A stretch of DNA of 21,813 nucleotides from JBECKX01 sp964468475 (GTDB lineage Bacteria > Zixibacteria > MSB-5A5 > CAIYYT01), in assembly GCA_964468475.1 (NCBI GenBank), contig CAYXUL010000055.1:1-21813 (forward strand), written 5' to 3'. The notes under the pieces were generated by a model that worked only from the letters and a program-made list of their open reading frames with translations, made no database searches and was not told where the DNA came from. The position numbers were made by a program, and so were the translations under genes. Of this stretch, positions 1-6,694 are shown one piece after another. Positions within the stretch are counted from its first letter, which is position 1. Every line of letters starts with the position of its first letter.

Positions 1-5
1 AGTAC

Positions 6-32
6 GTAGATCACGTTCTCTTGGAACGTGAC
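6..32 (+). repeat. Palindromic repeat, copy 1 (hairpin)
   Basis: A 27-base unit starts with GTAG and folds into a hairpin. The arms TCACGTTC (11-18) and GAACGTGA (24-31) are perfectly complementary around a 5-nt loop. Positions 1-26 match 1811-1836 at 23 of 26 bases. Copy 2 lies 22 bases downstream in the opposite orientation. The pair sits just after the stop codon of the minus-strand glycosyltransferase gene, so it could also act as a terminator or mRNA-stabilising structure for it. Confidence 0.75.
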
Positions 33-54
33 AAATCAGTTTCAACGCCAGAAA

Positions 55-81
55 GTCAAGTTTCGAATGAACTTGACCTAC
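55..81 (-). repeat. Palindromic repeat, copy 2 (inverted)
   Basis: This is the same 27-base unit read on the minus strand. Arms GTCAAGTT (55-62) and AACTTGAC (70-77) enclose a 7-nt loop, with the GTAG tag at 81-78. Relative to copy 1, a C-G stem pair has become A-T on both arms. That compensatory change argues that the hairpin itself is maintained. The head-out inverted arrangement of copies 1 and 2 resembles REP doublets (REPIN/BIME). Confidence 0.7.
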
Positions 82-102
82 GACACTTCGCGACTTCCCT
101 TC

Positions 103-1704
103 TTAATAGCCTGAGACATATTCTTCAACTAAGTGGCTGTAACCGCCAGTGTTCATTTTCCATATCGTTGACAAACGACCCGGGCTGAACAGCGGGCTCT
201 TGATCACCAACTCGACGGCATCATAGAATTCCGCCAGCCTCGGATCGATAATCTGATTATTTCTGTTGATAATACTCTCGTAGTACCCCATCGGCAATGG
301 TCGTGCGAAATGACCAATGCGCCAGTGTGCACCCTTCGGCAACGGCAGACGAGCCAGCAGGAAATCATCTAATCCGAAAACATCGACAATATATACGTCC
401 GGCCCAGCATAATAGCCATAGAACCCAAGCGCGTAGCCGACCGTTACCTTATGTCCCTGTTTCGAATCCTCCAGCCCGGTTCTGGCCCACTGATGTGTGG
501 GAAATGATCCGGGATGAGGTCTAAACAGTCCGGTGGCTTGATAGTAGAATGCGCGTTCATCGCTGATGCCATGCTTGCTGATTAGAGAGATCGGCAGCGG
601 CCCGAACCGTGAAGTCGGAGTCAGCGGCACGTCGCCATAGTGGGAGCCGCTGAACAAATTGCTCTTCCAGGAGGGAATGGACAACAGCAGGATGACCACT
701 CCAACCGCTGCAAGTAATCCCGTATTCCACTGCACTTTTTGTCGTGCCAACAGCAACACGGCTACGAAGAATGGCATCGAGAGAAACCGTCCGGCCATAA
801 AGTCGCCACCGACGAGCACGACGTAGGTCAAGTAAGCTGCAATCCCGATAGCGAGGCAGACATCGAGTGCACGCTTGCGCCGAAGTGCAAGCGCACAACC
901 GACGATGATGACAACCAGGGTAATCGGATCTCTGCCGAGTGAATCGGCAAGATAGAAGAATCCCTGTCTGACCAGCACCGATGCTGGTATGCCGGTGTCA
1001 AGTTTGGCGTAGGCAGTGTTGGCGACCGGCGCACCATAGTAGAGTAGCGAAAAGAGTGTCCAGAGAATCAATGGCGAAAGACCGATGAGCGTTGACCAGG
1101 TCGGGTTCTGTTTACGGACGCGCCAGGACATATAGAGAAGTACCGGAAGGGTCAGCAGCAGGGAGTCGAGTCGGTTTAGTGCTAACGCCGAGGCAATTAA
1201 GAACAGCACCGTCAGCTTCTTGCGATCATGGAGAGTTTGTAAGGCGTAGAGGACGAAAAGTCCGATGAGAAAGTAGGAGAGCGGGTTCTCCAGGCCGGAG
1301 GTGGTGTAATCCATAAAAGCTTTTGAAACCAGCAATGTCGCAAATGCGACTATGCCCGACCAGCGGTCGGCTCCGCTCTTGATCACCAAAAGTACGGCCG
1401 CCAGCGAAGCAACTAGTGAAATGATGATGACCGGGTAGTAGATCTGCCCAAAGATGAGCTTCAGGGGCGCGAGCAGGAACAACCATAACGGGTGGGTATA
1501 AGCCTGCACCCGCTCGGCGACGTTGTAGACCAAACCGTAACCGGAGAGAAAGTTGTTGATGGTCCGAAAAGTAATGTAGGAATCATCGGAGAGCCAAGCG
1601 TTCTTTGTCGCAAAAATCAGGAACACTACAGCGATCAAGAGATAGGTAGCGAGGTTTGCCTGGCTTTGTGTGAGCGCTGCTGGCTTCGATTGTCTCCATG
1701 GCAT
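103..1704 (-). CDS. GT-C membrane glycosyltransferase, AftB-like
   Basis: This encodes a 533-residue polytopic membrane protein with about ten or more hydrophobic segments and a large C-terminal soluble part from about residue 400. After the first membrane helix it carries an acidic pair in SDDSYITFR (Asp40-Asp41). This is the usual catalytic position in the first outer loop of GT-C enzymes that use lipid-phosphate-linked sugars. The following loop (GYGLVYN, ERVQAYTHPLW) resembles the arabinofuranosyltransferase AftB and its many unassigned bacterial relatives. The likely role is transfer of a sugar from a polyprenyl-phosphate donor on the outer face of the inner membrane; the acceptor is unknown. 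The start is the ATG at 1704-1702. Reading is open further upstream to the assembly gap, but that stretch does not look like protein and overlaps the repeat at 1816. The gene stands alone between repeat copies. Confidence 0.75.
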   Translation of the reverse strand: MPWRQSKPAALTQSQANLATYLLIAVVFLIFATKNAWLSDDSYITFRTINNFLSGYGLVYNVAERVQAYTHPLWLFLLAPLKLIFGQIYYPVIIISLVASLAAVLLVIKSGADRWSGIVAFATLLVSKAFMDYTTSGLENPLSYFLIGLFVLYALQTLHDRKKLTVLFLIASALALNRLDSLLLTLPVLLYMSWRVRKQNPTWSTLIGLSPLILWTLFSLLYYGAPVANTAYAKLDTGIPASVLVRQGFFYLADSLGRDPITLVVIIVGCALALRRKRALDVCLAIGIAAYLTYVVLVGGDFMAGRFLSMPFFVAVLLLARQKVQWNTGLLAAVGVVILLLSIPSWKSNLFSGSHYGDVPLTPTSRFGPLPISLISKHGISDERAFYYQATGLFRPHPGSFPTHQWARTGLEDSKQGHKVTVGYALGFYGYYAGPDVYIVDVFGLDDFLLARLPLPKGAHWRIGHFARPLPMGYYESIINRNNQIIDPRLAEFYDAVELVIKSPLFSPGRLSTIWKMNTGGYSHLVEEYVSGY

Positions 1705-1815
1705 AACAAATAAAATATCTGAAGCTGACGTGACCGCAAGGCGATTTCGGACGCATTCACCGGCAAGCACAACTTGGAGGTACCACGTGACCGATTTCTT
1801 CAGCTTATCCAGTAT

Positions 1816-1836
1816 GTAGGTCACGTTCACTTGGAA
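1816..1836 (+). repeat. Palindromic repeat, copy 3, cut by the gap
   Basis: This is the left part of the same unit as at position 6: GTAG, then GTCACGTTC, then CTTGGAA, at which point the assembly gap begins. The right arm of the hairpin is missing. A short repeat at the gap edge suggests that the gap arose from repeat-induced assembly failure, and that more copies may lie inside it. Confidence 0.7.
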
Positions 1837-1936
1837 NNNNNNNNNNNNNNNNNNNNNNNNNNNNNNNNNNNNNNNNNNNNNNNNNNNNNNNNNNNNNNNN
1901 NNNNNNNNNNNNNNNNNNNNNNNNNNNNNNNNNNNN
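1837..1936. other. Assembly gap (100 N)
   Basis: Exactly 100 unknown bases mark a scaffold join, so the true distance is not known. The gap removes the 5'-end of the ICMT-like gene and probably the promoter region of the minus-strand glycosyltransferase. Open reading through it on either strand is an artefact. Confidence 0.95.
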
Positions 1937-2821
1937 GGTATGGCCATCCTCTGGCCCAGGTTCGTTGTCCTCGTGTCACTATCAGTGATGTTTGTGCTCT
2001 ACTACTATCTGGCTAAGGATGAAGAGAGAAGAATGCTTTCGCGCTACGGCGATTCCTACGCCGCGTATATGGCTTCGACAGGAATGTTCTTACCACGATT
2101 CCTTGAAAGAATCATTCCCAGCGCTCCGCGGGCTCTCGCAAATTCGCGCTGGCGACATGTTGCGGTGCCTGTGCTGACATTGCTGGTAGTAGTCGGAGTT
2201 GGTTTCTTGTGCCGAGAGGTCACTCTGCGGTCCTTGCCGTTTGAAAACGTTGGTAACCTCTCTTTAGTTTCAATCCTGCCGGAAGACAACTCTGTTGACT
2301 ACGGCATAGCTCAGGCCATTGCCGACGGGACTAACGACAGTCTCAGGGCAATCATGAAGCCCGACAAAGATTATCTGGGCTACGTGATGCCGCCAGATTA
2401 CATCATGCAGGGCATGATTGCCAACACGGGCAGCAGCTTTCACCTGTTCAAGCAGCACAACACCGTGAACCTGATCACAGACTGGGTTCTCCATCCGTTC
2501 GCGCATCTGCGTCGATCGCCCGCCGCCCACATGGCAAAGATGCACAACGTTGATCCTGCAGTTGCACGCCGACATCATTGCCCGTTGGGCATAGATGATG
2601 CCACACTCGATTGTTCCACTTGCCCGTATCGGCGTGTGATCCTCGTCGAAGTCGACCCGCGGGGGTCCAAACGACTCGTCGGCAGCGAGACGCTATCGAT
2701 AGGCGCACCGCGGATTCCGGTTGCGTACCTGGATATCAACGTGCAGACTGGCGAGATCATAGATTCCAAGCCGGTCGAAGCAGCGACGGCGTGGACAGGT
2801 GTGCCGACACCCGCAATCTAG
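1937..2821 (+). CDS. ICMT-like methyltransferase, 5'-truncated, with Cys-containing C-terminal region
   Basis: The gene is partial; its start lies in the gap. The first ~55 visible residues are the end of an isoprenylcysteine carboxyl methyltransferase/phospholipid N-methyltransferase-type domain. A membrane helix is followed by DEERRMLSRYGDSYAAYM, the characteristic C-terminal E-E...YG..Y..Y signature. The catalytic RHP-type motif would lie in the missing part. Then comes an extension of more than 200 residues that is not part of the usual family fold. It has one membrane helix (about residues 73-92) and a soluble portion with His-His-Cys followed by Cys-x10-Cys-x2-Cys spacing (HHCPLGIDD, DCSTCPYRR). 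These could bind a metal or form disulfides. The protein ends with a beta-rich stretch. I do not recognise the extension. The substrate is unknown. Confidence 0.65.
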   Translation, partial: GMAILWPRFVVLVSLSVMFVLYYYLAKDEERRMLSRYGDSYAAYMASTGMFLPRFLERIIPSAPRALANSRWRHVAVPVLTLLVVVGVGFLCREVTLRSLPFENVGNLSLVSILPEDNSVDYGIAQAIADGTNDSLRAIMKPDKDYLGYVMPPDYIMQGMIANTGSSFHLFKQHNTVNLITDWVLHPFAHLRRSPAAHMAKMHNVDPAVARRHHCPLGIDDATLDCSTCPYRRVILVEVDPRGSKRLVGSETLSIGAPRIPVAYLDINVQTGEIIDSKPVEAATAWTGVPTPAI

Positions 2822-2909
2822 GTTTTCACCGTTTATACCCCGCATCCTGGTGACGCTTATAGGGGCTCTTTGCCTTGCGTCTTGGCGGACGCTGTGACAT
2901 ATTGCGGAC

Positions 2910-3692
2910 ATGGCTGATGAGGACGAGAATCCCGATTCCGATGAGGCAGACTCCAAGTCGTCCAACGGCGACCGCAAGACTGAGCAGGTAAGGCTCCAGA
3001 TTCAAGCCTACCAACGGCAACTGCGCCGGTTGACCTCAGAGCTTTCCCTGGCAGAGGCGCGGGAGCGGCGCGAGATTGCCTCCGATCTGCATGACCACAT
3101 CGGGCAGGCGCTGGCATATGTTTCGCAAAAGATGACACTCCTGCAGGGGAATGCGGTTTTCTCCGGAATGGAAGAGGATATCTCGGAGATTGTCTCGATC
3201 CTCGGTCAGACGATACGCTACACCCGTGACCTTACCGTGGAAATTTCTCCTCCCGTGCTTTACGAACTGGGTCTGCCGGCAGCGATTGACTGGCTGGCGG
3301 AACGGGCCTCACAAAGGTACGGCATCCAGGTAGATTCCAAGCAAACCGGGAAAGCGCCGGAGGTTTCCGAAGATGTCAAAGTCTTCATCTTCAAAGCGAT
3401 TCAGGAACTAATTACAAACGTCTCCAAACATGCCTCAGCCACTCGCGTGACCATTACGACTCGCTGGTTGAAGGATAATCTCGAGATAATAGTGAGCGAC
3501 GATGGCTGCGGCTTCGATGCTGAGTTAATGGAGAAACATCTCACCGGAGGAAACTGTTTCGGCTTATTTTCGATCCGCGAGCGGTTGTCCTACACCGGTG
3601 GTTCTGTTGAGATTCAATCATCACCTGGAGAGGGCACACGCATCACCATCACAACTCCATACCATGTATCTGGCGCGGATAGCAATGATTAG
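2910..3692 (+). CDS. Soluble NarL/DegS-type sensor histidine kinase
   Basis: This 260-residue protein has no membrane segment and no recognisable PAS or GAF domain. An acidic N-terminus leads into a coiled coil (about 22-55). The HisKA_3 dimerisation/phosphoacceptor motif ERREIASDLHDHIGQ follows, with His61 as the likely phosphorylation site. The HATPase domain (about 160-255) shows the N-box FKAIQELITNVSKH, the G1 box DDGCGFD and the G2 region GLFSIRERL. It should autophosphorylate and pass phosphate to the adjacent regulator. The reading frames overlap by 8 nt (ATG inside the kinase's last codons), so the two are translationally coupled. The signal it senses is unclear; input probably comes from a partner protein or through the coiled coil. 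Confidence 0.9.
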   Translation: MADEDENPDSDEADSKSSNGDRKTEQVRLQIQAYQRQLRRLTSELSLAEARERREIASDLHDHIGQALAYVSQKMTLLQGNAVFSGMEEDISEIVSILGQTIRYTRDLTVEISPPVLYELGLPAAIDWLAERASQRYGIQVDSKQTGKAPEVSEDVKVFIFKAIQELITNVSKHASATRVTITTRWLKDNLEIIVSDDGCGFDAELMEKHLTGGNCFGLFSIRERLSYTGGSVEIQSSPGEGTRITITTPYHVSGADSND

Positions 3693-4332
3693 AGTGCTGC
3701 TTGCTGATGACCATAAACTGCTCATTGATGGGCTCCGCTCGCTCTTGGAAGCAAAAGGTGCAATAGAGATTGTCGGCGTTGCCCAGGACGGTCTGGAGGC
3801 AGTCTCGCTTTGCGAGAAGCTCAAACCGGACATCGTGCTGCTTGATATCTCGATGCCGCGATTGAACGGAATCGATTCCGCTCGCAAGATACTTGCGGAA
3901 GCCCCACACACCAAGATCATCATACTTTCCATGCACGCCGACAGCAGATTCGTTCGTGAATCGTTGCGGGTTGGCGCCAGCGGCTATATCCTGAAAGAAT
4001 CGGCTGCCAGCGAGGTGTTTGATGCGATCAGGCAGGTGTCTAATGGGGAGCTGTTTTTCAGCAAGTCACTCCGCGATCAGGTGCTTCGCGAATACGTTGA
4101 CTGGGTTCGAGACAAGGGCAACTTGACCGACTCACCGTTGAGCGCGCGCGAGCGCGAAGTACTGCAATTGTTGGCGGAAGGGAAATCCACGAAAGATGTC
4201 GCCGATCTGCTAAATTTGAGCGTCAAAACGATAGAAAGCCATCGCAAACAGATAATGGATAAGCTTGACCTGCACAGCATCGCAGAGTTGACCAAGTACG
4301 CCATTCGCGAAGGACTTACACAGCTGGAATAA
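3685..4332 (+). CDS. NarL/FixJ-family response regulator
   Basis: This 215-residue DNA-binding regulator is the partner of the kinase just upstream. The receiver domain (1-120) has the acidic pair Asp8-Asp9, the phosphoacceptor Asp54 in LLDISMPRLNG, Ser82 in ILSMHAD and Lys104 in YILKES. The LuxR-type helix-turn-helix occupies about 152-215 (LSAREREVLQLLAEG, LSVKTIESHRKQIMDKL). The start chosen is the ATG at 3685, because the receiver domain begins there (MIRVLLADDH); a longer reading from 3598 would add residues lying inside the kinase gene. The stop is 139 bp before the ammonium transporter, a plausible target, though nothing in the sequence proves that link. Confidence 0.92.
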   Translation: MIRVLLADDHKLLIDGLRSLLEAKGAIEIVGVAQDGLEAVSLCEKLKPDIVLLDISMPRLNGIDSARKILAEAPHTKIIILSMHADSRFVRESLRVGASGYILKESAASEVFDAIRQVSNGELFFSKSLRDQVLREYVDWVRDKGNLTDSPLSAREREVLQLLAEGKSTKDVADLLNLSVKTIESHRKQIMDKLDLHSIAELTKYAIREGLTQLE

Positions 4333-4379
4333 CACGCGCTCCTGCTTCCTTTCCACCCCCTCTCCGACTTAAGATCCAT

Positions 4380-4439
4380 AAGGGATTTCGAACTCTATAA
4401 TCAGGGATTGCCCGATTTACAACTCTGTATAAATCCCTT
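4380..4439. repeat. Inverted 9-mer and repeated AGGGATT upstream of amt
   Basis: AAGGGATTT (4380-4388) and AAATCCCTT (4431-4439) are perfect inverse copies 42 bases apart. A third AGGGATT lies between them at 4403-4409. All lie within the 139-bp leader before the ammonium transporter, whose Shine-Dalgarno follows at 4461. They could be binding sites for a regulator or the stem of a leader RNA. No sigma-54 type -24/-12 promoter was found here. Confidence 0.3.
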
Positions 4440-4471
4440 CACTTACAATTGGTAAACTCCGGAGGGATAAT

Positions 4472-5677
4472 ATGTTCAACACTGGAAATACCGGGTTCAT
4501 GTTGGTGGCGACCAGCCTGGTCATGTTGATGACGCCCGGTCTCGCTTTCTTCTACGGCGGTCTGGTGGGGCGCAAAAATGTGCTTTCCATCATGATCCAA
4601 AGTTTCGTTTCGATGGGAGTAACCACGATACTGTGGTATGCGGTGGGTTTCTCCCTCTGTTTTAGTGGAGGTGAAGGGGGCATTATCGGCAATCTTGATA
4701 TGGCTTTTCTCCACGGCGTTGATCCGCTCACGCCTTTTGGTGGCGGTCAGATTCCGATGTTCGTGTTTTTTGCTTACCAGATGATGTTCGCTATCATCAC
4801 ACCCGCGCTGATAACGGGTGCTTTCTCTAACCGTGTACGCTTCCCCGCCTACCTGGTGTTCCTGGTTGCCTGGCTGCTCCTGGTCTATTTCCCGTTCGTT
4901 CACATGATTTGGGGTGGTGGATTGCTGGCGTCCTGGGGAGTTCTTGACTTCGCCGGCGGAATCGCTGTCCACAACATCGCCGGAATGGCGGCTCTGGCGT
5001 CGGTTATGTTCGTAGGGAGGCGAAGAGTAGCTGAAAAAGGACCACACAGCATCCCTCTTGTCGCGCTCGGCACCGGCCTGCTCTGGTTTGGCTGGTACGG
5101 CTTTAATGCCGGCAGCGAGTTGCAGGTCGACGGCATTACCGCGCTGGCATTTGTCAATACCGATGTTGCTGCATCATTTGCCGCAATCACCTGGTTGTTC
5201 CTCGAGTGGACACTCGTGAAGAAGCCGAAATTCGTCGGACTCCTGACCGGCGCAGTGGCTGGCCTGGCCACCATTACTCCGGCGGCCGCGTTTGTGGCAC
5301 CCTGGGCAGCGGTACTGATAGGCATTTCCGCCGGATTGATTTGTTTTGCAGCGGTTAGCTTGAAGAATAAGCTCCACTGGGATGACGCTCTTGATGTGTG
5401 GGGAGTTCACGGTGTCGGCGGCGCACTGGGTATCATCATGCTCGGTTTGCTCGGAAGCACAGCGATCAACCCGGGCGGCGCCAACGGGCTTTTCTTCGGC
5501 GGCGGAGACTTCTTCCTTAAGCAGGTTGTTGCTGTCGCGGTGTCATCTGTGTACGCGTTTATCTTCACCTACGTAATGCTCTGGATTATCAACAAATTCA
5601 CCACGGTCAAGACTACGGAAGTGGAAGAGACTACGCTCGACGAGTCGTTACACGGTGAAAGTGCCTACGTAAACTGA
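4472..5677 (+). CDS. amt: Ammonium transporter, Amt/MEP/Rh family
   Basis: This 401-residue membrane channel carries ammonium across the inner membrane. There are about eleven hydrophobic helices. The E. coli AmtB pore landmarks are all visible: a Trp in HMIWGG (147), Asp159 in LDFAGG, the first twin His at 167 (AVHNIAG) and the second at 313 in DVWGVHGVGG, near a Phe in the WFGWYGFNAGS region. The cytoplasmic tail is short and acidic (VEETTLDES). The start is the ATG preceded by GGAGGG at 4461-4466, 5 nt upstream. There is no cleavable signal peptide. The TorF-like gene follows after 17 bp, so the two are probably cotranscribed. The usual neighbour glnK is absent. Confidence 0.95.
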   Translation: MFNTGNTGFMLVATSLVMLMTPGLAFFYGGLVGRKNVLSIMIQSFVSMGVTTILWYAVGFSLCFSGGEGGIIGNLDMAFLHGVDPLTPFGGGQIPMFVFFAYQMMFAIITPALITGAFSNRVRFPAYLVFLVAWLLLVYFPFVHMIWGGGLLASWGVLDFAGGIAVHNIAGMAALASVMFVGRRRVAEKGPHSIPLVALGTGLLWFGWYGFNAGSELQVDGITALAFVNTDVAASFAAITWLFLEWTLVKKPKFVGLLTGAVAGLATITPAAAFVAPWAAVLIGISAGLICFAAVSLKNKLHWDDALDVWGVHGVGGALGIIMLGLLGSTAINPGGANGLFFGGGDFFLKQVVAVAVSSVYAFIFTYVMLWIINKFTTVKTTEVEETTLDESLHGESAYVN

Positions 5678-5694
5678 CGAGCTGGAGTACTAGT

Positions 5695-6447
5695 GTGATG
5701 AGACAATATTCTGTGTTGTTTGCGATTCTGGCGGTGCTCGTGTGTGGCACGGTATCCGCCGTGGCGGAGGAAACTCACGTCTGTGTCAATTCCTCTGTCG
5801 ACTTCTATAGTCGTTATGTGTGGCGCGGATTGGATATTGCCGGTACGCCGTCTATTCAGCCGAGTGTTTCGGTGGAATATGAAGGGTTAGAGTTTGGTAT
5901 CTGGGGCGCATATGCTGCTTCTGCTGATGCCAACGCGTCTGACGAAATCGATTTCTGGCTCGACTATTCGCGTTCTATGGAGAGTGGCGTCTCTTACACG
6001 CTCATCGCAACCGACTATTATTTCCCGAATGCCGGTATCGATTTCTTCAATTTCAATAACTATGACGCGGTCAAAGATGATACCATACCCAATCCGGGAG
6101 CCCACATCCTGGAGATTGGACTTTCAGTCACTGGACCAGCTTCGGCCCCGATCACCCTTTCGGCATACATCAATGTCTACAACGATGCCGGCAACAACAC
6201 CTACTTTCAGGCTGATTATCCGGTAACTGTTGGTGAGACTGATCTGAGTTTCTTCTGCGGATTCGCCGGCGGAAGTAAGGATAATCCTGATTACTATGGG
6301 ACTGACGGCTTCGCGGCAATTAATGTCGGCGCAACGGCCGTTCATCCGGTCGTCAAGTCGGGAGATTTCTCGCTACCGCTCACGGTGTCGTTCATCGTGA
6401 ATCCGAAGGCGAAGATTTCACACCTGGTGGCGGGGTTGAGTTTCTAA
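5695..6447 (+). CDS. TorF/Gcw_chp-like outer-membrane beta-barrel protein
   Basis: This is a 250-residue secreted protein. A signal peptide (hydrophobic residues 6-18, cleavage around VSAVAEE) is followed by a region of alternating hydrophobic and aromatic strands. The start SSVDFYSRYVWRGLD is typical of the Gcw_chp (TIGR02001, PF09694) proteins, and the last residues end in Phe as in many outer-membrane barrels. Members encoded next to amt have been called TorF and are thought to help solutes cross the outer membrane; the exact function is not known. The 17-bp distance to the ammonium transporter supports that link. Translation may start at GTG 5695 (8 nt after GGAG) or at ATG 5698. Confidence 0.72.
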   Translation: MMRQYSVLFAILAVLVCGTVSAVAEETHVCVNSSVDFYSRYVWRGLDIAGTPSIQPSVSVEYEGLEFGIWGAYAASADANASDEIDFWLDYSRSMESGVSYTLIATDYYFPNAGIDFFNFNNYDAVKDDTIPNPGAHILEIGLSVTGPASAPITLSAYINVYNDAGNNTYFQADYPVTVGETDLSFFCGFAGGSKDNPDYYGTDGFAAINVGATAVHPVVKSGDFSLPLTVSFIVNPKAKISHLVAGLSF

Positions 6448-6481
6448 CGTCTCAGTCCTCCTTTGCGGTTGACCCAAAATG

Positions 6482-6509
6482 GCGGTCGTGAGTATACCCT
6501 CGCGACCGC
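6482..6509 (+). terminator. Hairpin after torF-like gene, likely terminator
   Basis: An 11-bp stem GCGGTCGTGAG / CTCGCGACCGC (6482-6492, 6499-6509) with one G-U wobble closes a 6-nt loop. It starts 34 bases after the stop codon. The T-run behind it is short (TGTTT), so termination may be weak or Rho-assisted. It most likely ends the amt-torF transcript. Confidence 0.6.
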
Positions 6510-6530
6510 TGTTTACTATGACTGGTTTCA

Positions 6531-6559
6531 CAGATCAGGCTCGGTCGTAGCTTGATCTG
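6531..6559 (+). other. Second hairpin in the same intergenic space
   Basis: An 11-bp stem CAGATCAGGCT / AGCTTGATCTG (6531-6541, 6549-6559) with one G-U wobble closes a 7-nt loop, 21 bases after the first hairpin. A TTTT follows at 6566-6569. It may be a backup terminator. The wobble pairs only form in plus-strand RNA, which favours that strand. The rest of the 247-bp intergenic space (to 6694) shows nothing else clear. Confidence 0.5.
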
Positions 6560-6694
6560 CATAGCTTTTCGGTTCAACTTATTACTACTTTCACGATTCT
6601 TTCGAACGCAATAGATTGACTGGCAATGAATGAGATTCGGAGTCAGATTGAGGCGTCAGGAGTCGCTGTTGCGATGGAGCCCGGAGCCTAGAGC

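Noticed and set aside
1..1836. Direct-repeat-like ends (1-26 and 1811-1836) as ends of a mobile element carrying the glycosyltransferase
   Set aside because: The matching parts are copies of a small hairpin unit that also occurs in inverted form at 55-81. There is no transposase and no target-site pattern, and the right copy is cut by the gap.
1705..1947. Extension of the minus-strand glycosyltransferase through the gap
   Set aside because: The open frame is caused by the unknown bases. The translated stretch lacks protein character and covers the palindromic repeat.
4333..4471. Sigma-54 (nitrogen-type) promoter before amt
   Set aside because: No GG-N10-GC pair in a TGGCAC…TTGC setting could be found in this leader.
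4439..5047. 202-codon open frame antisense to amt
   Set aside because: It lies entirely opposite a strongly recognised gene, and its translation is rich in His/Glu/Arg with no domain character. It is a shadow frame.
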